Part shown: positions 7,501 to 14,669 of the stretch, piece after piece
Layout of the letters: each line of letters begins with the position of its first letter
Numbering within the stretch: the stretch's first letter is position 1
Assembly (NCBI GenBank): GCA_030837785.1
Contig: JAUQYA010000148.1
Span: 1 to 18,042, forward strand
Source: Albidovulum sp.
GTDB taxonomy: Bacteria > Pseudomonadota > Alphaproteobacteria > Rhodobacterales > Rhodobacteraceae
Length of the DNA: 18,042 nt
Direction of reading: 5' to 3'
Made by a program: the position numbers and the translations under genes
The notes under the pieces: model-generated
Databases searched by the model: none
What the model was told of the DNA's origin: nothing
Seen by the model: the letters and a program-made list of their open reading frames with translations, nothing else

Positions 7501-7561
7501 GAAACGGACCGTCCTCGACAGGCTGGCCGCGTTCTTCGAGCGATACTTCGGGCTGGCTTGA
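4523..7561 (+). CDS. hsdR: type I restriction endonuclease and translocase subunit HsdR
   Basis: This 1012-residue protein starts in the ATGA overlap with hsdS. The nuclease domain is near the N-terminus: 'VHVELKRRG' with E177 and K179 belongs to the PD-(D/E)xK motif. The superfamily 2 helicase/translocase motor follows: Walker A 'WHTTGSGKT' at about 332-340, DECH at 434-437, TGTP at 461-464, 'LTGFDA' at about 688-693 and 'QAYSRTNR' at about 712-719. The C-terminal part (after about 780) is helical and binds the methylase. Motif spelling and gene order resemble the EcoR124 (type IC) group. It cuts unmethylated DNA after ATP-driven translocation, in complex with HsdM and HsdS. All key motifs look intact. 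Confidence 0.95.
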   Translation: MTDAASPPRYEPIALSGESTVVAEFLPDPQDAAATGWQSEAELERALIRQLQAQAYEYLPITSEADLIANLRRQLERLNKVTLSDAEWGRFFATSIAGANDGILEKTARIQEDHVQVLKRDDGTAKNIALIDKANIHNNTLQVVNQYEVPGGEGGGARANRYDVTILVNGLPMVHVELKRRGVDIREAFNQINRYSRDSFWAGSGLFDYVQLFVISNGTLTKYYSNTVRDGHLAESRGKRSRQKTSNSFAFTSWWADAANRPITDLAGFARTFLAKHSILNILTRYCVFDVDRKLLVMRPYQIVAAERILQRIGTATNHRQLGTIAAGGYIWHTTGSGKTLTSFKAAQLARGLPTIDKVLFVVDRKDLDYQTMREYERFEKGAANSNTSTAVLQRQLEDPNARIIITTIQKLARFVVKNRKHPVYDQHVVVIFDECHRSQFGDMHSEITRVFRRYHLFGFTGTPIFAENSASGGNPLRRTTEQAFGDKLHTYTIVDAINDRNVLPFRIDYINTIKAGTAIRDKQVSAIDTERALLAPERIAQIVGYIREHFDQKTRRANTYRHDGKRLAGFNSLFATASIEAAKRYYLEFAAQQAALPAAQRLKVGLIYSFAANEDDEGGILGEEEFETEGLDQSSRDFLDAAIKDYNAHFGTSFDTSAEKFQNYYKDLSQRLKKRELDLVIVVNMFLTGFDATTLNTLWADKNLKAHGLIQAYSRTNRILNSVKTYGNIVSFRNLEQETNDALALFGNKDAKGIVLLKPYGEYYQEYQKRVDELLAGFPLGSAIIGETAQKAFIKLFGSILRLKNILVAFDDFAGNEILSERDFQDYQSLYLNLHAEFRAASGSDKEAINDDVVFEIELIKQVEINVDYILLLVERYLKKKGTGEDKEIRATIDRAVNSSPSLRNKKDLIEQFVDTVSTKARVDAQWQAFVAAKRAEELERIITEENLNAEATRAFIDSAFRDGSVPAAGTAITRILPPVSRFSKHNGHAAKKRTVLDRLAAFFERYFGLA

Positions 7562-7610
7562 GGACATGGTCACCGCATTTTCACTCAGCGGATGGAGAAT
7601 TTGTCGCGCA

Positions 7611-7994
7611 TCAGCCGAGTGCGATCCGCTGTTCCGTCCACGGCGCAGGGAAAGGTTCCATCAGCCGGGCGAGTGTCACCCCCGGCCCCTGCCGCCCGTC
7701 AAGGATCGCCGCGACAAGATCGGGTGCGAGCAGCGTCAGGCGAAGGATCCGGGTCAGGTAGGACAGCGTGATCCCCTCGCGCTCGGCCAGCTCGGCGATG
7801 GTGGCAAAATTGCCCGAGTCCAGCATCCGCTTCCAGCGAAAGGCGCGCGCCAGTGCCTTGACGAGGGCATCGTCGGGGCGGCGCTGGGTGGACGCGCCCT
7901 CGGGCAGCTGCATCTCCTTACGCCCGCCGCGCTTCACGAGGCGGAACGGGACGTGGATGGTGACCGTGTCAGGGATCGGCGTGGCGCGGGTCAT
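7611..7994 (-). CDS. small helix-turn-helix protein of the recombinase cassette
   Basis: This 127-residue protein is the last gene of a four-gene minus-strand cassette; its ATG overlaps the recombinase stop (ATGA at 7994-7991). The centre, about residues 63-95 ('FATIAELAEREGITLSYLTR' and the hydrophobic helix after it), resembles the helix-turn-helix of ParB/KorB-type DNA-binding proteins. The C-terminal 'LMEPFPAPWTEQRIALG' is a tail I recognise from conserved hypothetical proteins encoded beside such recombinases. A role in regulating or assisting recombination is inferred from position. It converges on hsdR with a 49-base gap. Confidence 0.7.
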   Translation of the reverse strand: MTRATPIPDTVTIHVPFRLVKRGGRKEMQLPEGASTQRRPDDALVKALARAFRWKRMLDSGNFATIAELAEREGITLSYLTRILRLTLLAPDLVAAILDGRQGPGVTLARLMEPFPAPWTEQRIALG

Positions 7995-9313
7995 GCGGCT
8001 ACTCTTGTATTGGAGATCATTTCGCGCGCCAATCCGGCCAGCCCGTCCATGCGCAAGCGGACGTTCAGCCTTTCGGTGCCGATCTCGACCCGCTCGACCA
8101 GAAGCCCGACGATGCGCGCCTGCTCGGCGGGGAAGAGTTCATTCCACAGGGGGTCAAGTTGCTGCAAGGCCCCGCGGGCGTCAGCCTCGGTGATGTCGTC
8201 GTCGTGGGCCCGCGCTGCCTTCCACGTCCCCGCCACGATCTCGGGCTGCCGAAACACGGCCCGCAACTGATCGATGACCACGGCCTCGATCTCACCCGCC
8301 GGCACGCGGTCGACAGGGCATGATCCGGCCCCATGCTTCAACACCGTCTGGCTGACGTAGTAGCGGTAGAGCCTGTCGCCCTTGCGGGTATGCGTCGGCG
8401 AGAAGGCCGCACCATCGGGACCGAACAGCAGCCCCTTCAGTAGCGCGGGCGTGTCGGCGCGGGTGCGGGCGGCGCGCTTGCGCGGGCTCTCCTGCAGGAT
8501 GGCGTGGACCTTGTCCCAGAGCGCGCGGTCGATGACCGCGTCATGCTCGCCGGGATAGCTGTCGCCCTTGTGGACCGCCTCGCCAAGGTAGGCGCGGTTG
8601 CCGAGCATCCGGTAGATGTATTTCTTGTCGATCCGGTTGCCGCGCGGCGTCCGGATTCCGCGCGTGCCAACCTCCCGCGCCAGTTCCGTGCAGGACCCGA
8701 TCTCGAGGAAGCGGGCGAAGATCCAGTGCACATGCGCAGCGGTTTCTTCGTCGACCCCCAGCTTCCGGTTCTCGACCCGGTAGCCGTAGGGCGGCACCCC
8801 GCCCATCCACATACCCTTCTTCCGACTGGCGGCGACCTTGTCTCGGATGCGCTCGGCCGTCACCTCCCGCTCAAACTGCGCGAACGAGAGCAGGATGTTC
8901 AGCGTCAGCCGCCCCATCGACGTCGTGGTGTTGAAGGACTGCGTGACCGAGACGAAGGTCACGCCGTTGCGGTCGAACACCTCCACCAGCTTGGCGAAAT
9001 CGGCCAGCGAGCGGCTGAGACGGTCGATCTTGTAGACCACGACCACATCGACAAGCCCGTCCTCGATGTCGGCCATCAACCGCTTCAGCCCGGGGCGTTC
9101 CAGTGTGCCGCCCGAGATGCCGCCATCGTCATACTGATCGCGGACCAGCACCCAGCCCTCGGATCGCTGGCTGGCGATGTAGGCCTCGCAGGCCTCGCGC
9201 TGGGCGTGCAGGCTGTTGCATTCCTGCTCCAGCCGTTCCTCGGAAGATTTCCGCGTGTAGACCGCACAGCGCAGCTTGCGGACGGGTTTCGATTTTTCAG
9301 GCGGTTTCGTCAT
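7991..9313 (-). CDS. large serine recombinase (resolvase/invertase N-domain plus recombinase domain)
   Basis: This 440-residue protein starts at ATG 9313-9311, which overlaps the DUF2924 stop as ATGA; a longer frame to 9469 runs through that gene and is rejected. The catalytic domain has 'YTRKSSEERLEQ' with the likely nucleophile Ser23, 'DGGISGGTLERPGL', and the arginines of 'YKIDRLSRS' (about 94-102). The recombinase domain follows from about residue 165 ('GGVPPYGYRV', then 'MLGNRAYLGEAVHKG'). Large serine recombinases integrate or excise phages and islands at att sites. The zinc-ribbon cysteines usual in many relatives are missing: the spot reads 'LLFGPDGAAF'. No att sites were found. Confidence 0.92.
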   Translation of the reverse strand: MTKPPEKSKPVRKLRCAVYTRKSSEERLEQECNSLHAQREACEAYIASQRSEGWVLVRDQYDDGGISGGTLERPGLKRLMADIEDGLVDVVVVYKIDRLSRSLADFAKLVEVFDRNGVTFVSVTQSFNTTTSMGRLTLNILLSFAQFEREVTAERIRDKVAASRKKGMWMGGVPPYGYRVENRKLGVDEETAAHVHWIFARFLEIGSCTELAREVGTRGIRTPRGNRIDKKYIYRMLGNRAYLGEAVHKGDSYPGEHDAVIDRALWDKVHAILQESPRKRAARTRADTPALLKGLLFGPDGAAFSPTHTRKGDRLYRYYVSQTVLKHGAGSCPVDRVPAGEIEAVVIDQLRAVFRQPEIVAGTWKAARAHDDDITEADARGALQQLDPLWNELFPAEQARIVGLLVERVEIGTERLNVRLRMDGLAGLAREMISNTRVAA

Positions 9314-9765
9314 GTCCGCCCCCTGTGGTTCTTGAGCCCGAAGAACACCCAGCCGTTCCAGCGCGTGCCGGTTATGGCGCGCGCGATGGCCGACAGCGAC
9401 TTGTAGGGCCGCCCCTGCCACTCGAACCCGCCGGCGGTGACGGTGACGACCTGTTCGACGCCCTGCCACTCGCGCAGCAGCCGCGTGCCAGTGATCGGAC
9501 GGTCGCGATCGGCGCGGATGCCGCGCTTCTTCTTGCCGCCGCCGTCCAGTTCCTCACCAAGCTGTTCCAGCCGCCGGATCGTCTCCGGCTTCAGCCCGTC
9601 ATAGGCGAGTTCCTGAATGCGATACGCGATGCGGCTTTCAAGGTAGCGCCGGTTGAAGGGCGGCGGCTCGCTGTCGAAGAGGTCGCGCCATTGCTGCTTC
9701 AGATCCGGTGTCGGCGTGGTTTTCAGCGCGGCGAGGCGCGCGGGAATGGGATCGGGCTTCGTCAT
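9310..9765 (-). CDS. DUF2924 domain protein
   Basis: This 151-residue protein starts at ATG 9765-9763, with GGAG about eight bases upstream; a longer frame to 9825 overlaps the preceding gene and is less likely. It has the DUF2924 pattern: 'LKQQWRDLFDSEPPPFNRRY' near the N-terminus, 'RIQELAYDGL', 'GTRLLREWQG', 'VTVTAGGFEWQGRPYKSLSA' and 'ITGTRWNGWVFFGL' at the C-terminus. The biochemical function is unknown. The family is regularly encoded directly before a serine recombinase in alphaproteobacterial islands and prophages. ATGA overlaps on both sides show a single transcription unit with neighbours. Confidence 0.88.
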   Translation of the reverse strand: MTKPDPIPARLAALKTTPTPDLKQQWRDLFDSEPPPFNRRYLESRIAYRIQELAYDGLKPETIRRLEQLGEELDGGGKKKRGIRADRDRPITGTRLLREWQGVEQVVTVTAGGFEWQGRPYKSLSAIARAITGTRWNGWVFFGLKNHRGRT

Positions 9766-9965
9766 GTGTTTCTCCGCTGCGTTGGAGTTGCATGACGGCA
9801 TTGGTCGGGCGGAGAGTGTAGGCAACGTTCTCCGGTTTCGTCAGATACTTCGCCGCTCTCGCGCATCCGCAACCGCACGAGCCCGAGCGCCAGCAGGCCG
9901 CAAAGCTCGGCGCGGCGTTCGGGCGGTGTCATCAGGTCGGGGGGCAACGGATTGGGGCGTTTCAT
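9762..9965 (-). CDS. small conserved protein, first gene of the recombinase cassette
   Basis: This 67-residue protein starts at ATG 9965-9963, and its stop overlaps the DUF2924 ATG (ATGA). 'LPPDLMTPPERRAELCGLLALGLVRLRMR' looks like a conserved helix pair seen in small hypothetical proteins upstream of DUF2924. The C-terminal 'GHATPTQRR'-like tail (here 'RHATPTQRRNT') also recurs in that group. Function is unknown. It may contact DNA or the recombinase, but nothing in the sequence proves this. It diverges from the Z1 remnant across 193 bases. Confidence 0.65.
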   Translation of the reverse strand: MKRPNPLPPDLMTPPERRAELCGLLALGLVRLRMRESGEVSDETGERCLHSPPDQCRHATPTQRRNT

Positions 9966-10158
9966 GTCGTGGCCGGCCGTGATCGGGGGTGTCGTTACCG
10001 ATCAAAAGCCACCCGGCCGACCGGGACGGGACATCTCAGAGGAACGGAGTACGGAAAACGCGAACAGAGAAAGAACATCAGGTCTTGCCGATCACCGATT
10101 AGTCCATGATTATCGGGGGTTGAATCAATCGAGAGCACTTGTTCAATGAGGTGAGTAC
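9966..10158. promoter_or_regulatory. divergent intergenic region with a candidate promoter
   Basis: These 193 bases separate the minus-strand recombinase cassette from the plus-strand Z1 remnant. On the plus strand, TTGCCG (10085-10090), a 17-base spacer and GATTAT (10108-10113) make a fair sigma-70-like promoter about 45 bases before the Z1 start; GAGGTGA then gives its ribosome-binding site. ATCGGGGGT occurs twice (near 9980 and 10111), possibly a shared regulator site. No promoter for the minus strand could be pinned down. Confidence 0.4.
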
Positions 10159-10820
10159 ATGGCGCGGAGGAAGAGCGAATTCGGGCCGAACCTCGGGAGT
10201 GTCCTTCAGGGTGCCCCGGCAGCGCTGGTCCGGCAGTTTCTCGGCAGTTTCAAGCGGCCCGACGAAACTCTACTCGCTCCGCCGGAAATCACGGAGGCCA
10301 TGACCGAGGATCAGTGCAAGGCAGCGCTGAGTGCGTACCCGCGTTCGGAGGACAAGGAGATCATCGGGCTACTTGAGGGAATCGCTGGCGCTCTGCTGGA
10401 CATGGGCCAGGACAAGGGGCGACCTCACTCGACACGGTTGCGGGACAACGGCTGCAGAATGTCGACTACGACCGGTATGAATCCCAGCCTGATCTGCACT
10501 GGCCAAAGCTCGAGGCCTTCCTGCTGTCTCGCAAGGGCTGGTCGAAGGAGACTGTCGCGAGCATCGACGCAACATCGACCGAGGTGGTCTCGCTTCTCGA
10601 GAATCCCGCCCAGAGCGAGTTCCGGGGCCGAGGATTGGTGGTCGGCTATGTGCAGAGCGGGAAGACTGCCAACATGGAAGCGGTCATCGCCAAGGCGGTC
10701 GATGCCGGGTACCGCTTCGTGATCATCCTGACGGGCATGACAAATTCGCTGCGAACGCAGACTCAGGATCGCATCGAGTCCGATCTGGTCGAACGCAACA
10801 AGTACGGGTGGCACATCCGA
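10159..10820 (+). pseudogene. Z1-domain protein, N-terminal part, frameshifted and truncated by IS sequence
   Basis: ATG 10159 has a good GAGGTGA site and opens a plausible N-terminus to about 10415 ('GPNLGSVLQGAPAALVRQFL' to 'LLDMGQDKG'). The reading then continues in another frame: 'VDYDRYESQPDLHWPKLEAF', 'LLSRKGWSKETVASI', and 'GLVVGYVQSGKTANMEAVIA', which is the P-loop-like core of Z1-domain proteins (PF10593), then 'GMTNSLRTQTQDRIESDLV'. Adding one base in the G run at 10416-10419 would join the two frames, so a 1-base loss (or a sequencing error) broke it. From about 10820 the sequence becomes an IS66 tnpA on the other strand, so most of the gene is lost. Z1 proteins are linked to ATPase-based restriction-like systems. 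This looks like a dead second defence gene. Confidence 0.75.
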
Positions 10821-11069
10821 AGCAACCTGCACCGCAAGAAGCTGCGGGCGACTGCCAGCAACAAGTTGGCCAGACCGGAAATCCCGACGCCACCGCGTCA
10901 GCAGTGCCCGCGAAATCTCGTAACGCCGGGCCGTCGCGGCGCACTGCCGAAAGCCCCGAAGGCTCTCTTCGACAATCCGGACCTTCTCCGCATCCGTCCA
11001 TTCCCGCCGCCGACCCTCGTCGACAACCGAGAGAACCTCGATCTGTGATCTGAACTTGGGGGCATCCAC
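10820..11069 (-). mobile_element. IS66-family tnpA fragment (about 83 N-terminal residues)
   Basis: On the minus strand from ATG 11069-11067 the protein reads 'KFRSQIEVLSVVDEGRRREW', 'TDAEKVRIVEESLRGF', then 'ARRYEISRALLTRWRRDFRS' and 'LLAVQVASD'. That is the helix-turn-helix N-terminal part of the IS66 accessory protein TnpA. The family protein is usually around 130 residues and is followed by tnpB and tnpC; neither is present. The left boundary at the Z1 remnant is placed to within about 10 bases. No IS66 terminal repeats were seen, so this is debris left by deletion. An open frame continues into Z1 antisense, which is not coding. Confidence 0.75.
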
Positions 11070-11122
11070 AAGGTCAGCGTCTTAGCCGACCTCAGTCCGC
11101 AGCATCAGACGGCCCTCACCGG

Positions 11123-11485
11123 ACGGATACAGATCAGCCTCGGAACCGGAACACCATCTCCTCCCGGCAGATGCGCTTCGACATGATCTGCAAGGCCAGC
11201 GGGATCGAGCACCGGCCGACCAAGCCGAACCATCCGTGGACGAATGGCCAGGTCGAGAGAATGAACAGGACTATCAAAGAGGCGACCGTGAAGCGCTTCC
11301 ATTACGACAGCCACGACCAGCTCAGAGCACATCTGACGGACTTCATGGCGGCTTACAACTTCGCGCGCAGGCTCAAGACCCTCGGCGGTCTCACGCCTTA
11401 CGGATACATCTGCAAGATCTGGACATCAGAGCCTGACAGATTCATCCCAAACCCGATCCACCAGATAAGGGGACTGAACAGCTAG
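11123..11485 (+). pseudogene. IS481-type transposase, C-terminal fragment
   Basis: The frame from about 11123 to the TAG at 11483-11485 reads 'QPRNRNTISSRQMRFDMICK', 'GIEHRPTKPNHPWTNGQVER', 'MNRTIKEATVKRFHYDS' and ends 'PNPIHQIRGLNS'. This is the well-conserved end of the integrase-core (DDE) transposases of the IS481 group, including the region with the last catalytic glutamate (in 'NGQVERMNR'). Around 120 of about 320 or more residues remain; the N-terminal HTH and first aspartates are gone. Just upstream (11120-11135) the match to the family breaks abruptly, consistent with a deletion. The fragment cannot encode a working transposase. Confidence 0.82.
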
Positions 11486-11502
11486 GGGTCGCGCCGTTGC
11501 TT

Positions 11503-11531
11503 TTGACAACATCCGCCATTCCCGGTAGTCA
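11503..11531 (+). promoter_or_regulatory. candidate promoter for the bamA operon at the IS junction
   Basis: TTGACA at 11503-11508 is a perfect -35 box; 17 bases later TAGTCA at 11526-11531 is a poor to moderate -10 box. It starts 18 bases after the IS481 fragment's stop and about 40 bases before the bamA start. The -35 may come from the IS end and the -10 from host sequence, giving a hybrid promoter. That origin is inferred; the exact IS end is not visible. Confidence 0.4.
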
Positions 11532-11571
11532 CTTTCGGCAGAGAGTGGTGAATAAATTTCGGGGGCAGAGC

Positions 11572-13899
11572 ATGTTCGCGGGCACAGGCGGCGGAACCAT
11601 CGGCGCAGGCATTCGGGCGCTTTCGCTCAGGGCCGGGATTTTCGTCGTCCTGACGGTGGTTTGCGGCCTTCTCTTCACCGAGGCGAGGGCGCAGGGCTAC
11701 ACCTTCTCGCGGATTTCGGTCGAGGGGAACGAATTCGTCGAGCCCGCGACCGTCGCCAAGATTGCCGGAATCGGACGGGGTCAGGCGGTGTCCGAGGCGG
11801 GGCTGAACGACGCGGTGCAGCGGCTGATCGCCTCGGGCCTCTTCGCCACCGCCGATGTCGTGCCGCAGGGCAGCACGCTTGTCATCCGCGTCACCGAAAA
11901 CCCGGTGATCAATGCGGTCAGCTTCGAGGGCAACAAGCGGCTCAAGGACGAGGATCTGGCCAAGCTCGTCAAGTCGCAGTCGCGCCGTGTCTATTCCGCC
12001 GCGCAGGCCGAGGCCGACGCCGCCGCGATCACCCAGGCCTATGCCGATGCAAACCGCCTGGCGGCGCGGGTCGAGCCGCGGGTGATCGACCGCGGCAACA
12101 ACCGCGTCGACCTCGCCTTCGAGATCCGGGAAGGCCGGGTGACCGAGGTCGAGCGGCTGAGCTTCACCGGCAACCGCGCCTATTCCGACCGGCGCCTGCG
12201 CCAGGTGCTCGGCACCAAGCAGGCGGGCCTTCTGCGCAACATCATCCAGCGCGACACCTACATCCCCGACCGGATCGAGTTCGACAAGCAGGTGCTGACC
12301 GATTTCTACCGGGCGCGCGGCTACATCGACTTCCAGGTGCTTTCGGTCAGCCGCGAGTTCTCGCGCGAACGCGACGGCTTCTTCCTGACCTTCGCGGTGC
12401 GCGAGGGGCTCGCCTACAAGTTCCGCAACGTCACCGCCGTCAGCGAATACGAAGGCGTCGACGTCGCGCCCTATCGCGACGTGATCCGCATCCGCGAGGG
12501 CGCGACCTATTCGCCGCTCGCCATCGACACGACGATCAGCCGGATGGAGGCGATCGCGCTGAAGCAGGGTGTTGACTTCGTCAACATCGAGCCGCGGATC
12601 ACCCGGAACGAGGAGAACCAGACGCTCGACGTGGTCTTCGCCGTGACCAAGGGCCCGCGGGTCTTCGTCGAGCGCATCGACATCGAGGGCAACGCCACCA
12701 CGCTCGACAAGGTCGTCCGCCGGCAGTTCAGGACGGTGGAGGGCGACCCGTTCAATCCGCGCGAAATCCGCGAGGCCGCCGAACGCATCCGGGCGCTCGG
12801 CTTCTTCGAGACGGCAGACGTGAACGCGCGTCAGGGCACCGCCTCCGACCAGGTCATCGTCGACGTGAACGTCGAGGAGAAGCCGACCGGGTCGCTGACC
12901 TTCGGGGCGAGCTATTCCGTCTCGAACGGCGTCGGCTTCAACATCGGGCTGAGCGAGGCCAACTTCCTCGGCCGCGGCCAGTATGTCAGCGTCAACCTCG
13001 CGGTCGGGACGGACGACAAGAACAGTTCGTTCACCTTCATCGAGCCGGCGTTCCTCGACCGCGACCTCAAGTTCCGCTTCAGCGGCTACTACACGACGAG
13101 CGAGAATTCGAACTCCTACTATTCGACCCAGCGCATCGGCGTGTCGCCCTCGATCGAATTCCCGATGGGCGAGTTCAGCGCGATCGAACTGCGCTACAAG
13201 GTTTCGCAGGACGAGATCTATGCGGTCGACCCCAATTCCTCGCAGCTTCTGAAGAACGAGGAGGCGCGCGGCGCGGAGATCACCTCGGCGCTTGGCTACA
13301 CCTACAGCTACGACGCCCGCCTTGGCGGGGTCGATCCGAACAGTGCGATCCTGTTCAAGTTCGGGCAGGACTTTGCGGGCGTCGGCGGCGACATCACCTC
13401 GATCACCTCGACGGCGCTTGCCTCCTACGAACGCAAGGCCTTCCGCGAGGAGGTGACGCTCAGGGCGGAGGTCGAGGGCGGCGTGGTGGTGACCTCGGGC
13501 GGCGACAGCCGGCTGGTCGACCGCTTCACCGGCAACGGCAAGATCCGCGGCTTCGAGCCGAACGGCATCGGTCCGCGCGACCTGACCGCGGTGAACCAGG
13601 ATGCGGTCGGCGGCAACTACTTCGCCGTGGCGCGGCTCGAGGCCGAATTCCCGCTCGGCCTGCCCGAGGAATACGGCATCACCGGCGGCCTCTTCGCCGA
13701 CATGGGGTCGGTCTGGGGGCTCGACAACACGCTGGGCGGCACGATCGACGACGATCTGCACCTGCGCTCGTCGGTTGGCGTCTCGGTGTTCTGGAACACC
13801 GCGCTCGGGCCCTTGCGGTTCAACTTCTCCAAGGCGATCAGCAAGGAAACCTACGACCTCGAGCAGAACTTCGACCTGACCGTCTCGACGCGGTTCTGA
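11572..13899 (+). CDS. bamA: outer membrane protein assembly factor BamA
   Basis: This 775-residue protein starts at ATG 11572, chosen because GGGGG lies six bases upstream and a proper signal peptide follows (hydrophobic 'AGIFVVLTVVCGLLF', cleavage after 'ARAQ' near residue 41). GTG 11548 is an alternative. The periplasmic part has five POTRA-type repeats, with entry motifs such as 'FSRISVEGNEFV', 'AVSFEGNKRLKDEDL', 'RLSFTGNRAYSDRRL' and 'RIDIEGNATTLDKV'. The 16-strand barrel begins near 'GSLTFGASYSVSNGVGFNIG', contains the conserved IRGF loop motif and 'FADMGSVWG', and ends in phenylalanine. BamA folds and inserts outer-membrane barrel proteins and is essential. In relatives rseP usually lies upstream; here IS remnants do. 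Its stop overlaps skp (TGATG). Confidence 0.96.
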   Translation: MFAGTGGGTIGAGIRALSLRAGIFVVLTVVCGLLFTEARAQGYTFSRISVEGNEFVEPATVAKIAGIGRGQAVSEAGLNDAVQRLIASGLFATADVVPQGSTLVIRVTENPVINAVSFEGNKRLKDEDLAKLVKSQSRRVYSAAQAEADAAAITQAYADANRLAARVEPRVIDRGNNRVDLAFEIREGRVTEVERLSFTGNRAYSDRRLRQVLGTKQAGLLRNIIQRDTYIPDRIEFDKQVLTDFYRARGYIDFQVLSVSREFSRERDGFFLTFAVREGLAYKFRNVTAVSEYEGVDVAPYRDVIRIREGATYSPLAIDTTISRMEAIALKQGVDFVNIEPRITRNEENQTLDVVFAVTKGPRVFVERIDIEGNATTLDKVVRRQFRTVEGDPFNPREIREAAERIRALGFFETADVNARQGTASDQVIVDVNVEEKPTGSLTFGASYSVSNGVGFNIGLSEANFLGRGQYVSVNLAVGTDDKNSSFTFIEPAFLDRDLKFRFSGYYTTSENSNSYYSTQRIGVSPSIEFPMGEFSAIELRYKVSQDEIYAVDPNSSQLLKNEEARGAEITSALGYTYSYDARLGGVDPNSAILFKFGQDFAGVGGDITSITSTALASYERKAFREEVTLRAEVEGGVVVTSGGDSRLVDRFTGNGKIRGFEPNGIGPRDLTAVNQDAVGGNYFAVARLEAEFPLGLPEEYGITGGLFADMGSVWGLDNTLGGTIDDDLHLRSSVGVSVFWNTALGPLRFNFSKAISKETYDLEQNFDLTVSTRF

Positions 13900-14546
13900 T
13901 GGGCGGCGTCCGCAGCGGCCTGACGGCGCTGGCGCTTGTCGCCGCCGCGGCAGGGATGCCCGCCGCCGAGGAAGCGCCGCCGCCCGCGGCCGCGTCGTTG
14001 CAGACGCCGATCCTGACGATCGACCAGGACCGGCTGTTTGGCGAGACGCTCTGGGGCAAGCGGGTCGCCCGGCGGGTCGAGGCGGGCTCGGCCGCGCTCG
14101 CGGCGGAAAACCGCCGCATCGAGGCCGAGCTGACCGCAGAGGAGAAGGCGCTGACCGACAAGCGCCCGACCATGCCGGCCGAGGAGTTCCGCAAGCTGGC
14201 GGACGATTTCGACGCGCGGGTGACCGAGTTTCGCCAGACCCAGGACGGCAAGGCCCGCTCCATCGGCCGCATCCATGATGCCGAACGGCAGGCGTTCTTC
14301 GCCGCCGCCCTGCCGGTCATGGCCGAGGTCCTGCGCGGGCACGGCGCCGTCGCCGTGCTCGACAGCCGGGCGATCTTCCTCTCTGCCGACGCCATCGACG
14401 CGACCGAGGAGATGATCGCGCGGATCGACGCGGAGATCGGCGAGGGCAAGGACGTGGAGGTTCCCGCCGAGGCGGAGGACGCGGGCGGCGCGGCCGGTTC
14501 GCCCGGAGACGCGGCGCCCGCGCCAGAGACGCAATCGGGGAACTGA
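13899..14546 (+). CDS. skp: Skp/OmpH-family periplasmic chaperone
   Basis: This 215-residue protein starts in the TGATG overlap with bamA. An N-terminal signal peptide ('GLTALALVAAAAGMPAAEE') is followed by 'ILTIDQDRLFGETLWGKRVA', the OmpH opening strand. A long charged helical arm follows (about residues 55-125: 'AALAAENRRIEAELTAEEKA' to 'FRQTQDGKAR'), then the return to the trimerisation strand 'VAVLDSRAIFLSADAIDATE'. Skp holds unfolded outer-membrane proteins for delivery to BamA, which explains the pairing. The C-terminal 30 residues are an Ala/Pro/Gly-rich tail longer than in E. coli Skp and probably disordered. Confidence 0.88.
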   Translation: MGGVRSGLTALALVAAAAGMPAAEEAPPPAAASLQTPILTIDQDRLFGETLWGKRVARRVEAGSAALAAENRRIEAELTAEEKALTDKRPTMPAEEFRKLADDFDARVTEFRQTQDGKARSIGRIHDAERQAFFAAALPVMAEVLRGHGAVAVLDSRAIFLSADAIDATEEMIARIDAEIGEGKDVEVPAEAEDAGGAAGSPGDAAPAPETQSGN

Positions 14547-14566
14547 ACGGCGTGTCCCGGCCCTCG

Positions 14567-14617
14567 GTTCCTGTCGGCGCCGGGCTCCTGTCAGGGGCGG
14601 GTTCTTGTCAGGGGCGG
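14567..14617 (+). repeat. three imperfect 17-bp tandem repeats between skp and fabZ
   Basis: Units at 14567-14583, 14584-14600 and 14601-14617 share the pattern G(T/C)TC(C/T)TGTC followed by a GC-rich end; the second and third differ at two positions, the first is more diverged. They lie in the only long gap (123 bases) of an otherwise packed operon. No terminator hairpin with a U run is visible. They could bind a regulator or be neutral expansion. Confidence 0.7.
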
Positions 14618-14669
14618 GCCGAGTTGCTACGCAGACGCAGTCAGGCAAGCGTCGGGGCAAGGAGGGCAC

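Noticed and set aside
7586..7631. Hairpin between hsdR and the HTH gene as a bidirectional terminator
   Set aside because: The arms CAGCGGAT and ATCCGCTG are only 8 bases with a 30-base loop, one arm lies in the HTH coding end, and no U tract follows.
11482..13761. 759-codon minus-strand open frame opposite bamA
   Set aside because: Antisense shadow of bamA caused by high GC at third positions; no protein features, and bamA is unmistakable.
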